A program made the translations under genes and the position numbers. Shown piece by piece: positions 1-12,213 of a DNA stretch of 64,000 bases. Every line of letters starts with the position of its first letter. Positions within the stretch are counted from its first letter, which is position 1. The DNA lies in NCBI GenBank assembly GCA_025917655.1, contig CP084612.1, positions 1,426,001 through 1,490,000 on the forward strand. Direction: 5' to 3'. The DNA comes from Chlorella sorokiniana. Lineage: Eukaryota; Chlorophyta; Trebouxiophyceae; Chlorellales; Chlorellaceae. The notes under the pieces were generated by a model. The model was given only the letters and a program-made list of their open reading frames with translations, had not been told where the DNA came from and did no database searches.

Positions 1-172
1 GCATGGATGTGTGGGTGCGGAGGAGCAGAAAGGGACTCGGTGCTCTCTCCTGGCCGGCAGCTGCCGCAGAAGCTGGCCAGGCCGCCAGCCCTCCCTCACT
101 GCAAGGCCCGTCCTGCCTGCCGCCAGCAAGCTCTTCATTCCGCATCTGCTCCGCCCCCATCCCCGACCGCAG

Positions 173-559
173 CGTACGAAGACAGCTCGTACCTGGCTGC
201 TGACCTGGACAGCATACAGGGCGAGCTGTGCGCCGAGCTGGAGCCAGACGGGCAGCTGTTGGCCGCCGCCGAGGATGCAGGCTTGGCTGACCTGGCGGCG
301 CTGCTGGACAGCGCCCCTGTGCGCCCTGGACTCCCAGCTGCGCCTGTCCGACCTGCTGGCAATCGTGACCGGAGAGGAGGCCTCCAGCGGCGGCGGCGGC
401 TTTGCGGTCAGCCTCAGATCGCTGGCAGCAAAAGCGCTGCACGGCGGCGTCAACCTGAAGGCCGCCTACGCGCTGGGCAAGGCCTTTGCAAAGCACCCGG
501 CGGCGCTGGCGGTGCTGCCGGATATCATTGCCGCGCTAAGCCAGGGCGGCGCGCTGTGA
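173..559 (+). CDS. 3'-terminal exon of an unrecognised gene
   Basis: A splice acceptor (CCGACCGCAG) ends at 172 and opens an acidic coding stretch (AYEDSSYLAADLDSIQGELC) that runs to a TGA at 557-559. The frame moves by one base at the CCCC run near 315. After the shift the protein continues as LDSQLRLSDLLAIVTGEE and ends in an Ala/Leu-rich helical tail finishing LPDIIAALSQGGAL. I do not recognise the family. The 5' exons lie outside the window or in the first 170 bases, where no convincing exon was seen. The GC-rich third positions and the downstream TGTAA signal support a real gene end. The next gene converges on it from the minus strand. Confidence 0.5.
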   Translation, partial: RTKTARTWLLTWTAYRASCAPSWSQTGSCWPPPRMQAWLTWRRCWTAPLCALDSQLRLSDLLAIVTGEEASSGGGGFAVSLRSLAAKALHGGVNLKAAYALGKAFAKHPAALAVLPDIIAALSQGGAL

Positions 560-867
560 TGGCAGCAGCCCTTTGAAGTTGCATGCCGCGGGCACCGCCC
601 CGACATGCTTGCATGGTGACGCCTGCTGGTGCCCCACGCCGCATTTCCAGGGCCGTGGAACGTCGTTACGTGCTCTGCGAGAACAAGTGTAAAGCTTTGT
701 CCAGCCATTCTGCAGCAGCGCAACCAACAGAGCATGCACCCCATCCGCCGTCTCCCTGCTGAGGCGCATCCTTGCACCATGTGCTCACACATCTGCCGAG
801 GTTGCCTTGCAAATAAATGTTGCTGGGCGCATGGCGGTGCAACATCATACAATTCACTCATGAAATA
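560..867. other. Convergent intergenic region, 308 bp
   Basis: Lies between the stop of the first gene and the stop of the glutamyl-tRNA synthetase gene. It holds the probable 3' UTRs of both. Apart from a TGTAA element at 688-692 I see no gene or repeat in it. Confidence 0.5.
688..692 (+). terminator. Putative polyadenylation signal TGTAA
   Basis: TGTAA lies about 130 bp after the stop codon at 557-559. TGTAA is the established poly(A) signal of chlorophyte algae. Position and strand fit the first gene; the cleavage site is not determined. Confidence 0.5.
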
Positions 868-3800
868 TCAGTGCAAGAAGTTGCAAGCATAAATGGAAAG
901 GTCGGCTTGGTCGACGTGCCGCGCAGCGCAGCGGTACGGACCTGAGCCCCCTTCCTGCTTGCGCGCCGCATCAAGGGGCCCATAGGGCGGCTCAGGGGCG
1001 GGCATGCCGGGCTGGGCCTTGGCGCGGCCATCGGGGATGTTGAACAGGATGAGGGGCTGCTGGGGCTGGGTGGGGTCGAAGGGGCGGTCGACGATGTAGT
1101 AGCCCTTGCGCTCCAGCTGGTGTGGTGGTCGGGGGAGCCCACGGAGTGAGGAGCACAGGGTGAGGAGACGGGGAGGCTGGGGGAACAGCAGTGCACCCGG
1201 GAGCAGAGGGCGCCCCGCAGCCGCCTTAGGCGCCCGGCAGCACCGCCTGCTGGCTGGGCAGTTTTATCCAAACACCAACCAGCGGTTCCTCTCTGCGGCG
1301 GCGGCACAGGCCGGCACCCACCTGGATGACCTCGCCCTGCTTCAGGCCCCGCATGTTGGCGTCGCCCACAGCGGCAGTCACCTCCTTCTGCGGCAGCGCA
1401 CGGCGGCAACAGCAGCGGCAGCCCCGGTCAGCGGCAGCTGGCAGAACCAGGGGCACTGGCAAACAAAGGCAACAGGGCGCCGTCCCCAGCCTTCCGTGCA
1501 CGAACAAGGAAGCAGGGCATGCGCTTGGCCCCCCCCGCCCCGCGTCAAGCTAGCAGTCCAGGCAGGAAGTGTGGCAGCAGCAGCCCGGGCTCTGAGGAAA
1601 GCGCGGCGCACCGAGGCACGGTTGACCCAGTCCTCGAAGTTGTCCTCCTCCTCCAGCTTGCGCTTGGTCACTAGGTAGCCAAAGTGCTGCAGCTCCAGGG
1701 CGGGGCACGTCTCGCTGGCCGCCAGCCACGTCAGCTTCAGCTTGGTCTTCTTGAAGTCGCCCTCCAGGTGCAGTTCTGTGGGCGGCGTGGGCAGCCAAGA
1801 TTGGAAGGAAACGGTTTGGAAAAGAACGCGTTTTGGAAGGAAACCAGGACCCAAGGACATGGGAAGCGGAGGCTGGCGTGAGGGCAGGAGGAGCGTGGGC
1901 TGAACGCTATCTCCCCCCGTTGCAGGGCGATGCACGCTGATCCCCCCCCCCCACACACACACGCCACTCTGCACACCCACCCAGCCACCGCCAGCCACTG
2001 CCGCTCACCCGCATCGATGGCCGTCACCGCCCCCGCCGCATCCTTGTGCAGCTTGCGCAGTATGCAGTTGCCCCACCCCATCAGCGTCACCTCCTCGCCC
2101 TCGCTGACCGCCTGCAGCAGGGGCGGAAAGCATCGCTCCCTTGACACCTCCAGCAGACTGATTTGAGGGGGGTTGACTTGGCGCAACCCTGGGCTTGGTA
2201 CCGGCTTCGTGCAGCGTGTTGCGAAGGATTGCCCAAGCAGCGCGCCAGCAGCACTTGGCCACCTTTCTCGCAGCTGCTGCCCACCAGGGCCCACCTGCGC
2301 ATCCGCCTGGTCGAGCCACAGGCTGCTGCTGCGCATCTGCTGCTTGGTGCCCGCGGCGGGGTTCTTGGCGTGCCGCGGCATCTCAACCAGCTCCGTGGCA
2401 GCCGGGCCGTTGCTCAGTGTGACGGGCACCCTGCGGGGCAGGCGGCGGGCAGCGGCGCAGAAGCAGGCGCGTCAGCAGGCCGGACCTCGCAGCAGGAAGC
2501 ATGTGGCCAGCAGGCCGCGGGGAGCGTGTGTGCTGCAGCTGCACTCTTCTTGCAAGTTAGTTTGCAGTTTCCACAGCCCAACATTCCTGCACGGCTGCGG
2601 ATGGGAGGCCGCGTGCCCACCTGCCGGCCGTCTCCACGGCGGTGTGGCGCGGGCACACGGGGTCTATCACGCGCTTGTTGATGGACCAGATCTTGTCCCA
2701 CTCCTGGTACGTCACGTTCTTGGAGGCGCCCTGGCTGCGCGCGGCGGCAGAGGGCACGCAGGCGGCAGGTGGGGAGGCGAAACAGGAGCGAGAGTGGGCA
2801 GGGATGGCCAGTGGGGCCGGGGGGGGCACCGATTCATGGACGTCCCACGCGCACATCCGCAGGCAGGGGCCAGCAGGGCAGGCAGCAAGCAGCGCCTGGC
2901 TGTGTGTGTTGCCCCCCTCCCGTGCGCTGGCGGCGCCCACCTGAGGATGAACTCGCGCAGCGCTCCAGCTGCAGCCCGCGCCGCAGCATGCCCTGCACCG
3001 TGGGCATGCGCGGGTCGGTCCACCCCTCCACCAGCCCCGCCTGCACAAACCAGGTCAGCTTGCGCTTGGAGAGCACGGTGTAGACGAAGGACAGGCTGTG
3101 GGTGGGGAAAAGGGTGAAGGGGGAGTCACACGGTTAGACAGTTTGGCGTGGTGGCGGCAGGGGAGGGCCGGAAGGGGTGAGAAGCTGTGCGGCCGAGTGC
3201 TCCGGCGTGGGTGCAGCGGGGAGCGGAGGGCCTGGCCGGCTGGCTGGGCCCAGCTGCGGCGGCGTCTCACGGCAGGCCGACATGGCAGCGCCTGCACAGC
3301 CCACCGGCTCAAGCCTGCCCAGCAGCTCACCGTGCATAGTCCCAGATGTGAACGTGTGGCAGGCTCGGCCACACGCCCTGCTGCAGCTTCAGGATCATGT
3401 AGAACTGCAGGGTTGGGTGTGGGGTGTGAGATGTGGGGCGTGTGTGTGTGGGGGGGAAGGGGGCACGCTGCCGTGGGAGGTGGATGGTGGTGGGTGGATG
3501 CATGCAGCATCCCAGCTGAAACGGCTTGCAGCCAAGCAAAAGACCGTGCGTGACAGCGTGCGGGTCGTGCCGCTGCCGGCTCCACCCCTGGCCTGCGGCA
3601 GCAGTCCAGCAACACACACACAACACCCACACCCACGCACCCACACACTCACACCCACGCCCGCGCACACGCGCAGGAAGCGTGCCCGCCCACCTGCGCC
3701 TCGCGATCCTTGTACTCGCTGGTGCGCAGCGCGTGGGTCACCCCCTCCAGCGCATCCACAAAGGGGCAGGCAAAGTCGTAGGTGGGGTAGCACTGCGGGG

Positions 3801-6800
3801 AGCGGGGTGGGGCAGTGAGCGGGCGCGTGTTGTCTCTGTCGTGTTGTCTCTTGTGGTGGTGAGGCGCTCAAGGATGGGTTGGGTTTGGAGCGCCCAGCTG
3901 AAACAGTGGCGGTGGCTGGGCCAGGGGCTGTGAAGAGGCAGGCTGCTTGGTGGTTGCAGCTGCACACGAGCGAATCACGCTGCCAGCAGCGGGCCGCTTT
4001 GCCAGGGCTCCCTGCATCTGCGCCGGGGCTGTGCACCTCCAGCCAGCAAGGGCTGCGCAGCCTGCGCGCTGCGGATCCAAGCCGGCTGAAAGCTCGCAGC
4101 ACCCACCTTGTACTCGTGGCCGGTGCGCCAGTGGTGGGTGAGGTTGCAGCGGAAGGCCACGGGGTCCCGCAGCGCCTTGTTGGCGGCGCTCATGTCCAGC
4201 TTGACGCGCATGCAGTTGCGCAGGCCTGGAGAGCGGGGGACACGTAGCGCTGCTGCAATCAGCGCACAGAGGCAAGAAGGGCGACCAGCATGCGCAGCAG
4301 CAGCTGCAGCGCAGCCAGGCACAGCAGGTTGACGCCACCATCGTGCATGCGCGTCTGCGGGGCGGAGCGTTGGCGCCATACGCAGACGCGGGCGGGGCGG
4401 CAGCAGCGCACCCTCCTCGCTGCCGGCAAACATCTCCCCCACAGGCGCAGGTTCTCCTCCACGCTTCGCCCGCGGCAGCGCGACTCGGTGCCCACCATGC
4501 GCTCCTCCCGCATCTGCTCCACCGGCGTGTCGTCCGCATACAGGTGGCCTGCGGCACGGCGGCAGCGGCAACGCGGCAGGCTTGTGGACGAACTGGGTGT
4601 TTCTCCAGTTGGTTCTTCTTTTTATTCAACAAATCCTGGGTGTGATGCAGTCGTTGTGATACGCTCTGTGTGGCACGCTGTGCGTAACAACCAACTCTGT
4701 AACTTACCCTCTTCCCCCGGCGCACTGAATGCTGTGTAAGGCTGCGGAAATGCAAGCCCCGCGCTGGTGTGTGTGGGGCTGCCACGGCGCGCTCACCCGC
4801 CCGGATGAGCCGCTCGCACTCCTTGAGCTGGGTGAAGTAGTCGGAGGTGTAGGTGATGCGGTCGTAGCGCAGGCCCAGGCGCTGGATGTCGGCGATGATG
4901 TTCTCCACAAACTCGTCCTTCTCCTGCGGGCAGAGCGAATATATTTTTAGTTTTGGATTGGGTTGGGGGTGGGGGGGGGGGGGCAGCGGGGGAAGGCGAA
5001 TGCGAATGTGAGTTGGAGCAGGTGGTGGTGAGAGTGCGGTTGGCAGGTGGATGTGCCGTAGTTGCCAGGTTGTTGCGTTGGTGGGCAGGTGGATAAGCGA
5101 GGCAAAAGACGGTAGCGAGCGCCGTGCGTGGCAGCCATGCAAAGGCAGCAGGCAGCGGGTCAAGGGCGGCGGCGCGCCTTGGAGGGGTTGGTGTCGTCGA
5201 AGCGCACCAGCAGCCGCCCCTTGTACATGTCCGCAAACTGCTGGTTCAGCAGCGCGGCCTGCGGGCAGGAGGGCAGGCGCAGCGGCTGTGAGCTTTGAGG
5301 GCGACAGACCGGCAGATGAAGCCACGGGCACGGGCGCTGTTGCGCTACCAGGCCAAGCACCGATCGCGCGCAGAAGCGCCGGCAAGGGTGGCAGGCACAG
5401 CGGGCGGCGACCTCTCGCCATGTGTGGCGTAAAGCTACTGCCCAAGCGGCGCCACAGCGCACCTTGGCATGGCCGATGTGGAGGTAGCCAGAGGGCTCTG
5501 GCGGGAAGCGGGTCACCACCTTGCCCACCTCCGCCCCCGGCAGGCCAATGTCAAAGCTGCCGGTGTCTGCAGATGGGGAAGCGGCGAGGCAGGAAGGATC
5601 TGAAGGACGTGAATAGCAGCGGCGCAGGGATGAGACAATGCACAGGGCAGCAGAGGGTGGGGGTGCAAATGATGGTGCAAATAGTGGTGCCAAGGCCTCA
5701 GCAACAGCCAAATTTGTCCTCATGGCTTGTTCAGCCGGTAATTCCATAGGTAAAGCCATCACGGGCCGGCACTCCCCCGGGTGCAGCGGCAGCTTGCAGC
5801 GGCAGCATGCAGGGCAGTGCACACGATGAGGCTCAGCAGACGAAGCGGCCAGAAGGCAGGCAGCGGAATGGTGGCTGCAGGCGGTGCAGCAGAGCAGCCG
5901 CAGCCACCCACCGCCGCCGCCCTTGGCCTTGTTGAACTCGGCCTCGGCGGCGCTGGCCGCAGGCTTGGGCGCCGCGCCGCGCCGCTTCAGACCGTACTGC
6001 TCAGCGGCCTCGCGCAGCTGCGGTACCTCGCTGCAGAAGTCGTACCTGCGCACGCCCAGGATGACCACATGAAAACAACCATCATGAATGCATGCAGGGC
6101 GGGCAGCCAGGCAGCATGCACAGCCAACCTGCCGGGCAGCTTCTGACACCGGCGATCCGGGACCGCATGGTCCCAATCAAGCGCTAAGTTGCCCCTGACC
6201 CCTGCAGGCAGCCGCTTCGACCTCATCGCCCACCCGGCGCCGCTCAACGCCCCACCCACCAGCGCGCGAGGTGGACCAGGCCCCCGCCTTGCGCAGCCGG
6301 TCCCACTGCAGGGTGAGCTGCAGCTGCGCCCAGCACGCCACGTCGGCCAGGGTGAGCGTGTAGCCCGCCAGGAAGGTGCGCAGGGAGAGGAAGTCGTTGA
6401 TGGAGGCCGCAACGCCCTCAAACGCTGCCCCCGGCACCAGGGTTTGCGAGATGTCCAGCCACTGGTCCACCTGAGGAAGAGGAAAACATAGAGAAGAAAG
6501 GTTGAGGCTGGGACCAGCAGGGCAGGATGCGTGTGTTTGTGCGTGTGTTGTGTGTGGAGGGGTCACTCAGTTGCCCGGGCTCAGCTGCCCGCTTCGGTGG
6601 CAGGCGACAGTGAGATGCTGCACGTGCAGGCATGCAGGTGGCGGAGCGTGTTATGTTGCAATGGCTTGCAGAAGTACGCCTCGCCAGGACAGCACAAGCT
6701 TGCAGAGGATGCTATTGCACCGGTTTTTTGCTGACCAAGCGCTGCATGGGTGCCGCAAGCAGCAGCGGGCACAGCACACCGGCTGCCCAGCTGAGCTGGG

Positions 6801-7288
6801 AACGCTGCTGCACAAGGCCGCACTATGCACCAAGTCGGGAGCGGCAACGGAGCATCCCCTTGTGGCCCTGGACTGCTACTTTGGATGCAGATCATTGGCA
6901 ACCGTTCAAAAGCGCACCTGGCAAGCGGTCAGGGGGTCTGAGCCATACAGCGGGTCCTTTGACTGGGCGGCGCGGCCGACATAGCGAAGGATGCTTGCCA
7001 CGCCCACCAGCTCGTCCCTGCATCGAGCAGCGGGCCACCACGCGTCAATTGGCAGCGGGCACACACCAGTGGGCGTCGCAGCAGCCGCCTGGCCCAACCC
7101 GGAGCAGCGAGTGCTGCATGACCCATGAGGCGGCCCGCTTACCCGCTGGGAAAAGTCAGGGTTGCCGGGGCATCTTTAGCGGCCTTGGCGTCAGGCTTGG
7201 CCTCGATGGCGACCCCAGCCAGCCGGGCAGCAGCAAAGACCGCCAGCGGCGGAGACTTCTCAGGGAAGGCGAGCACTGGGGCTGCCAT
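868..7288 (-). CDS. GluRS: Cytosolic glutamyl-tRNA synthetase, 18 exons
   Basis: Class I synthetase that charges tRNA-Glu with glutamate in the cytosol. ATG at 7288-7286 ([11 protein letters not shown]), stop at 868-870. Exons: 7143-7288, 6918-7017, 6260-6470, 5912-6045, 5463-5566, 5178-5258, 4797-4923, 4412-4548, 4107-4225, 3694-3792, 3331-3404, 2941-3095, 2621-2734, 2295-2430, 2009-2111, 1612-1775, 1322-1387, 868-1116; about 773 residues. The N-terminal part is a GST-C-like domain ([19 protein letters not shown]), as in eukaryotic enzymes. The catalytic core shows the HIGH signature in [19 protein letters not shown], and the KMSKS equivalent in [10 protein letters not shown]. The anticodon-binding beta-barrels follow ([14 protein letters not shown]) up to [12 protein letters not shown]. 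Intron 6 appears to use a GC donor (5177-5176). Three exons need one added base (runs at 6281-6285 and 4436-4440, and at 2961-2966). Identity is secure; individual exon edges are inferred from splice consensus and phase. Confidence 0.93.
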
Positions 7289-7453
7289 GAATGCTATCAA
7301 CCCGATCCACAACGGGCTTCAACTTTCAATACCTACAAACCACCGGGCGGGAAAAAACGGGTCATGCATCGCAGGGCCAATGCTGTTTCATTTTTGTGCG
7401 CTGAAGCTTGTATGCATGCATTTGAATGAAGCGAGAAGCATTTGTTGAACACG

Positions 7454-9220
<1,767 letters not shown>

Positions 9221-9607
9221 TGCTTTTTGGCAGCATAGTTTCTTGCCACTGGTAAACAACACTGTGAAACACACAGCATATTGTATGTAGAGTCTCAATG
9301 CTGCCAGCGTGCAGCCACAATCCTGGGCCGGAGTGCATGCTTGATCCATCAGCCCAGACGGTAGCATCACGAGTCAGGACTGAATGCTGCTCCTGCCAGT
9401 GCTACCTGCTCGGCTCTGTTGCAGTCGCCAGCGGAAGCCGCCGCCGCCAATCCACCGCTGCGCGTTACGCAGCTGTATTACTGGGGACTCGCCATGCAGA
9501 GAGTACCATTCACAGTGATCCATGCTACATAGCGGGTAGACTGTCGAGCTGTTTGATAGTGCACTGTGAAAGTTATCAATTCTACAGCCTTGCACTGAAC
9601 AAGCTAC
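9221..9607. other. Convergent intergenic region, 387 bp
   Basis: Separates the 3' ends of TRM61 and the NEPRO-like gene. It is less GC-rich than its neighbours and presumably holds both 3' UTRs. I see no ORF with family resemblance, no repeat and no RNA gene. Confidence 0.4.
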
Positions 9608-11962
9608 TCATCGGCCCTTGCGGCGCTTGCCATGCTGCAGCTGCTTAGGCTGCGCCGAAAGGGCAGCCATCGGTGCCGCTGCTCCCAGAGGCGCCAGCCA
9701 GTCCTCCCAGCTCTTGGGCGCCTGTGCTGCAGCTGTCGCCGCTGCATCCTGCTGCTGCTGCTGCTGTCGCTGACTCGATGCGTTTGCCTTCTTCCTCTTC
9801 CGGCCAGTGTTGCCCAGGGACAGTGGCGCTGCGCTGGACGTCTTGATTGCCTTGTTTGACGCAGGCGCCACAGCTGCAGCCCCGTTGGGCTGGCTGACGG
9901 CCTGCTGCGCTGGTGCAGCAGCAGCCTCCAGCAGGGTTGCTGCGGTTCTGGGCGGGAGGGTCGCACCAGACACAGACACAAATGCCGGACGGGCGGTGGC
10001 AAGCTGAGAAGAAGGCGTGCCGACCGCAACAAAAGCCGGCTTGGGTGCCACGACAGGCAGCGGCGGCAGCTCTGCCCCAGTGCTGGCTGACGCTGCCAAC
10101 AGTGGTGGTGCCGAAGGTGCGGTGGCGCTGCTCCCGGCCTCCTGCTCCTGCTCCTGCTCCTGCTGCTGCTGGTTCTGCTTCTGCTGGCCTTTAGGCCTCT
10201 GCTCTTCCTGCTGCTGCTGCTTGCGACCGTCCAGGCCGCTGCCAGCAGCTCGGCTACCCCCACTGGCTGCTCCAGGCTGCCCCCGCTCCTTCCTGCCTGC
10301 CTCGCCCGCGCTCATGCCCAGGGACGCCGCTCGGCGGTACAGGTGCCCCTGGCCTCCCCTTCCATCAGGGACGCCACCACCCCGACTCGTCCTCCTCCAC
10401 CTCCGCCGCCGTGTCCTCCACCACCCCCAGCAGCAGCGGATCCGCCGCAACCGGGGCCTGGCCCGCACCCTCCACTCCAGCGCCCGCCAGGCTGGGTGCT
10501 GCGGCCGCAGCCGAGGCAAACGCTTCCCGCGAGATGGGCACGCCACGGTCCTCCACAACCGCCAGCACGGGGGGGGGCGGGCGCCGCGCGCGCCGCCCGC
10601 GCCGCCGGCGCGCCGCCGGCCCCGCTGGCTCCAGCCGCCGCTTCGCCCTCCTGAGGCACGACATGCACGCCGTGGCGCACGCAGGCCGCCGCCGCCTGCT
10701 CCGCGAGGCTCTGCCCTGGCTCGCACGGTACTGCCTGCAGCACGGGCAGCCCGCCCCGCCACCGGGCCCGCAGCAGCTGCGCAGGCTGGTCCCCTGCCTC
10801 GCCCGCCGCACCGCCTGCCGCGCCGCCGGGTGCGCCAGTCGCGGCTGAAGGCAGGAGCGCTGCAGCCTCCGCCAGCACGTTGTATGCCTTGACGGCATCC
10901 AGCAGCAGCTGCCCAGTCAGCACCTGCGGCAGTCGGGCAACAGGCACGCGCTGGGCTGCAGAGCTCACGCGCAGAGTCTGGGATGCCAGGCAGCAGCCTG
11001 GCCGAGGCTGGCCAGGCCGCCCTGGCTCGATGCGTGTGCACTGGTGCACAGGTAGCTGTGAACGGTAGAAGACGGCGGGCAGCCGTGCCGCGCCGGCTCA
11101 CTCACCTGGATGCGCGCCAGGGCGGCCAGGCTGGCGAGGCACAGGGGCATGAAGAAGGAGTGAGCCAGCTGCGCCAGCAGCTGCAGCGCGGCGCGGTGCA
11201 CCGCCGGCGCCAGCTGCTCCGCCAGGCGGCAGGCGGCATGCAGCGCGCGCAGCAGGGCGACGGCGCTGCTGTGGCTGGGAATGCGCCGCTGGTCGGCGCT
11301 GCGGCGGATTTTGGGTGGCAGGTGCACGCTTGGGTCAGAAGCAGGCTGCTGGCCAATCCACGTGCTTGCCAAGCACCCACTGACTTGCTCATTCAGATGC
11401 TTGCAAGTGGCGCCGCACTGCATTACAGTAGGGTGTTGAACGCTCACCCGTGCGCCATCAGCACGCTGCCGGTGGGCAAAGCGCCGCGCTGCTTGGCGGT
11501 GTGGAATGCCGAATGGAACGCGCCCATGCGCTGCCGCAGTTGCATGCTTTTCAGAAGAGCCAGCAAGCGGCGAACCTGCTCCAAGGGCAACAGTGCCAGG
11601 CTGTGAGCACACAGGGAAGGGAGGCGCAGGGCTGGCAACCCAGAGCTCAGTTGCAAGGCAGGCGACCTTGGCAGCGGCGGACCTCCTGCAAGTGTTGAAA
11701 GTGCAGCGAGCCGCGGTGCTGGTTGGCATTTTTGTAAAGCAGCTTTTCCAGCAGCTGGAGCTCTTGCCAGAGGTCGGAACGGGCCAGGGAACCCTGCAGC
11801 AAAGACGGGAGGGTTGCGACATGTGCGCAGCTACCCAGGCTGCAAGCATATACATTATAGACTAATCACCTCCAAGAAGTCGGTGTTCACGCCAGCCACA
11901 GCAAGGGCCCAGTCTGGAGAAACTATGCAAGTCAGCAGCTCTGGAGAGGTAACTTTGGCCAT
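9608..11962 (-). CDS. NEPRO-domain nucleolar protein (RNase MRP-linked family)
   Basis: ATG at 11962-11960 (MAKVTSPELLTCIVS). Exons: 11870-11962, 11683-11793, 11448-11575, 11106-11298, and a long last exon about 9608-10923. Exon 2 carries LLEKLLYKNANQHRGSLHFQ, matching the 'YKN-nQHR' signature of the NEPRO N-terminal domain (nucleolus and neural progenitor protein family). Exons 3-4 continue the helical domain (VRRLLALLKSMQLRQRMG; LALARIQ-type ends). Family members are nucleolar and have been linked to RNase MRP and rRNA processing; that role here is inference. The last exon is low complexity: Gln/Glu runs at about 10140-10225, then Ala/Pro-rich sequence, a basic GRKRKK cluster, and the C-terminal segment PKSWEDWLAPLG with a basic KRRKGR end. 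The frame changes more than once between 10350 and 10850, so the middle of the protein is uncertain. Confidence 0.72.
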
Positions 11963-12213
11963 GGCTGCTGAACAAGAAGCTTTTGACGGCGTTCGCATTT
12001 GCAAGGCACCCTGCGAGACCATCCCAGACTTCTTGAGCTGGCTGTACCGCAGGTCCTTGCTCTCCCCTGAACAGCCGGCCCAGCACACCAAGATCACGGC
12101 TTTTCGCAGGTTTGCAGCGCTCCCGCGCTACACGCGGCGCCTACGGCAGCAGCGGAGGCTTTTCGGCGAACAACAGTTGTTGGAGCACCAATGGTGGCCA
12201 AGCGCGACGGTCG
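11963..12213. promoter_or_regulatory. Divergent promoter region, NEPRO-like gene / MPS1
   Basis: About 250 bp separate the two ATG codons. No TATA box or other named element can be assigned. The MPS1 5' end is uncertain: an open frame continues upstream of its chosen ATG, so part of this stretch could be transcribed exon of either gene. Confidence 0.35.

Noticed and set aside
2173-3117. A 314-codon plus-strand ORF
   Set aside because: It is antisense to GluRS exons 12-14 and has no family character.
3868-5445. A 525-codon uninterrupted minus-strand frame that looks like a single long gene
   Set aside because: It contains two real GluRS exons plus intron sequence read through by chance in GC-rich DNA; conserved GluRS blocks before and after lie in other frames and are joined by good splice sites.
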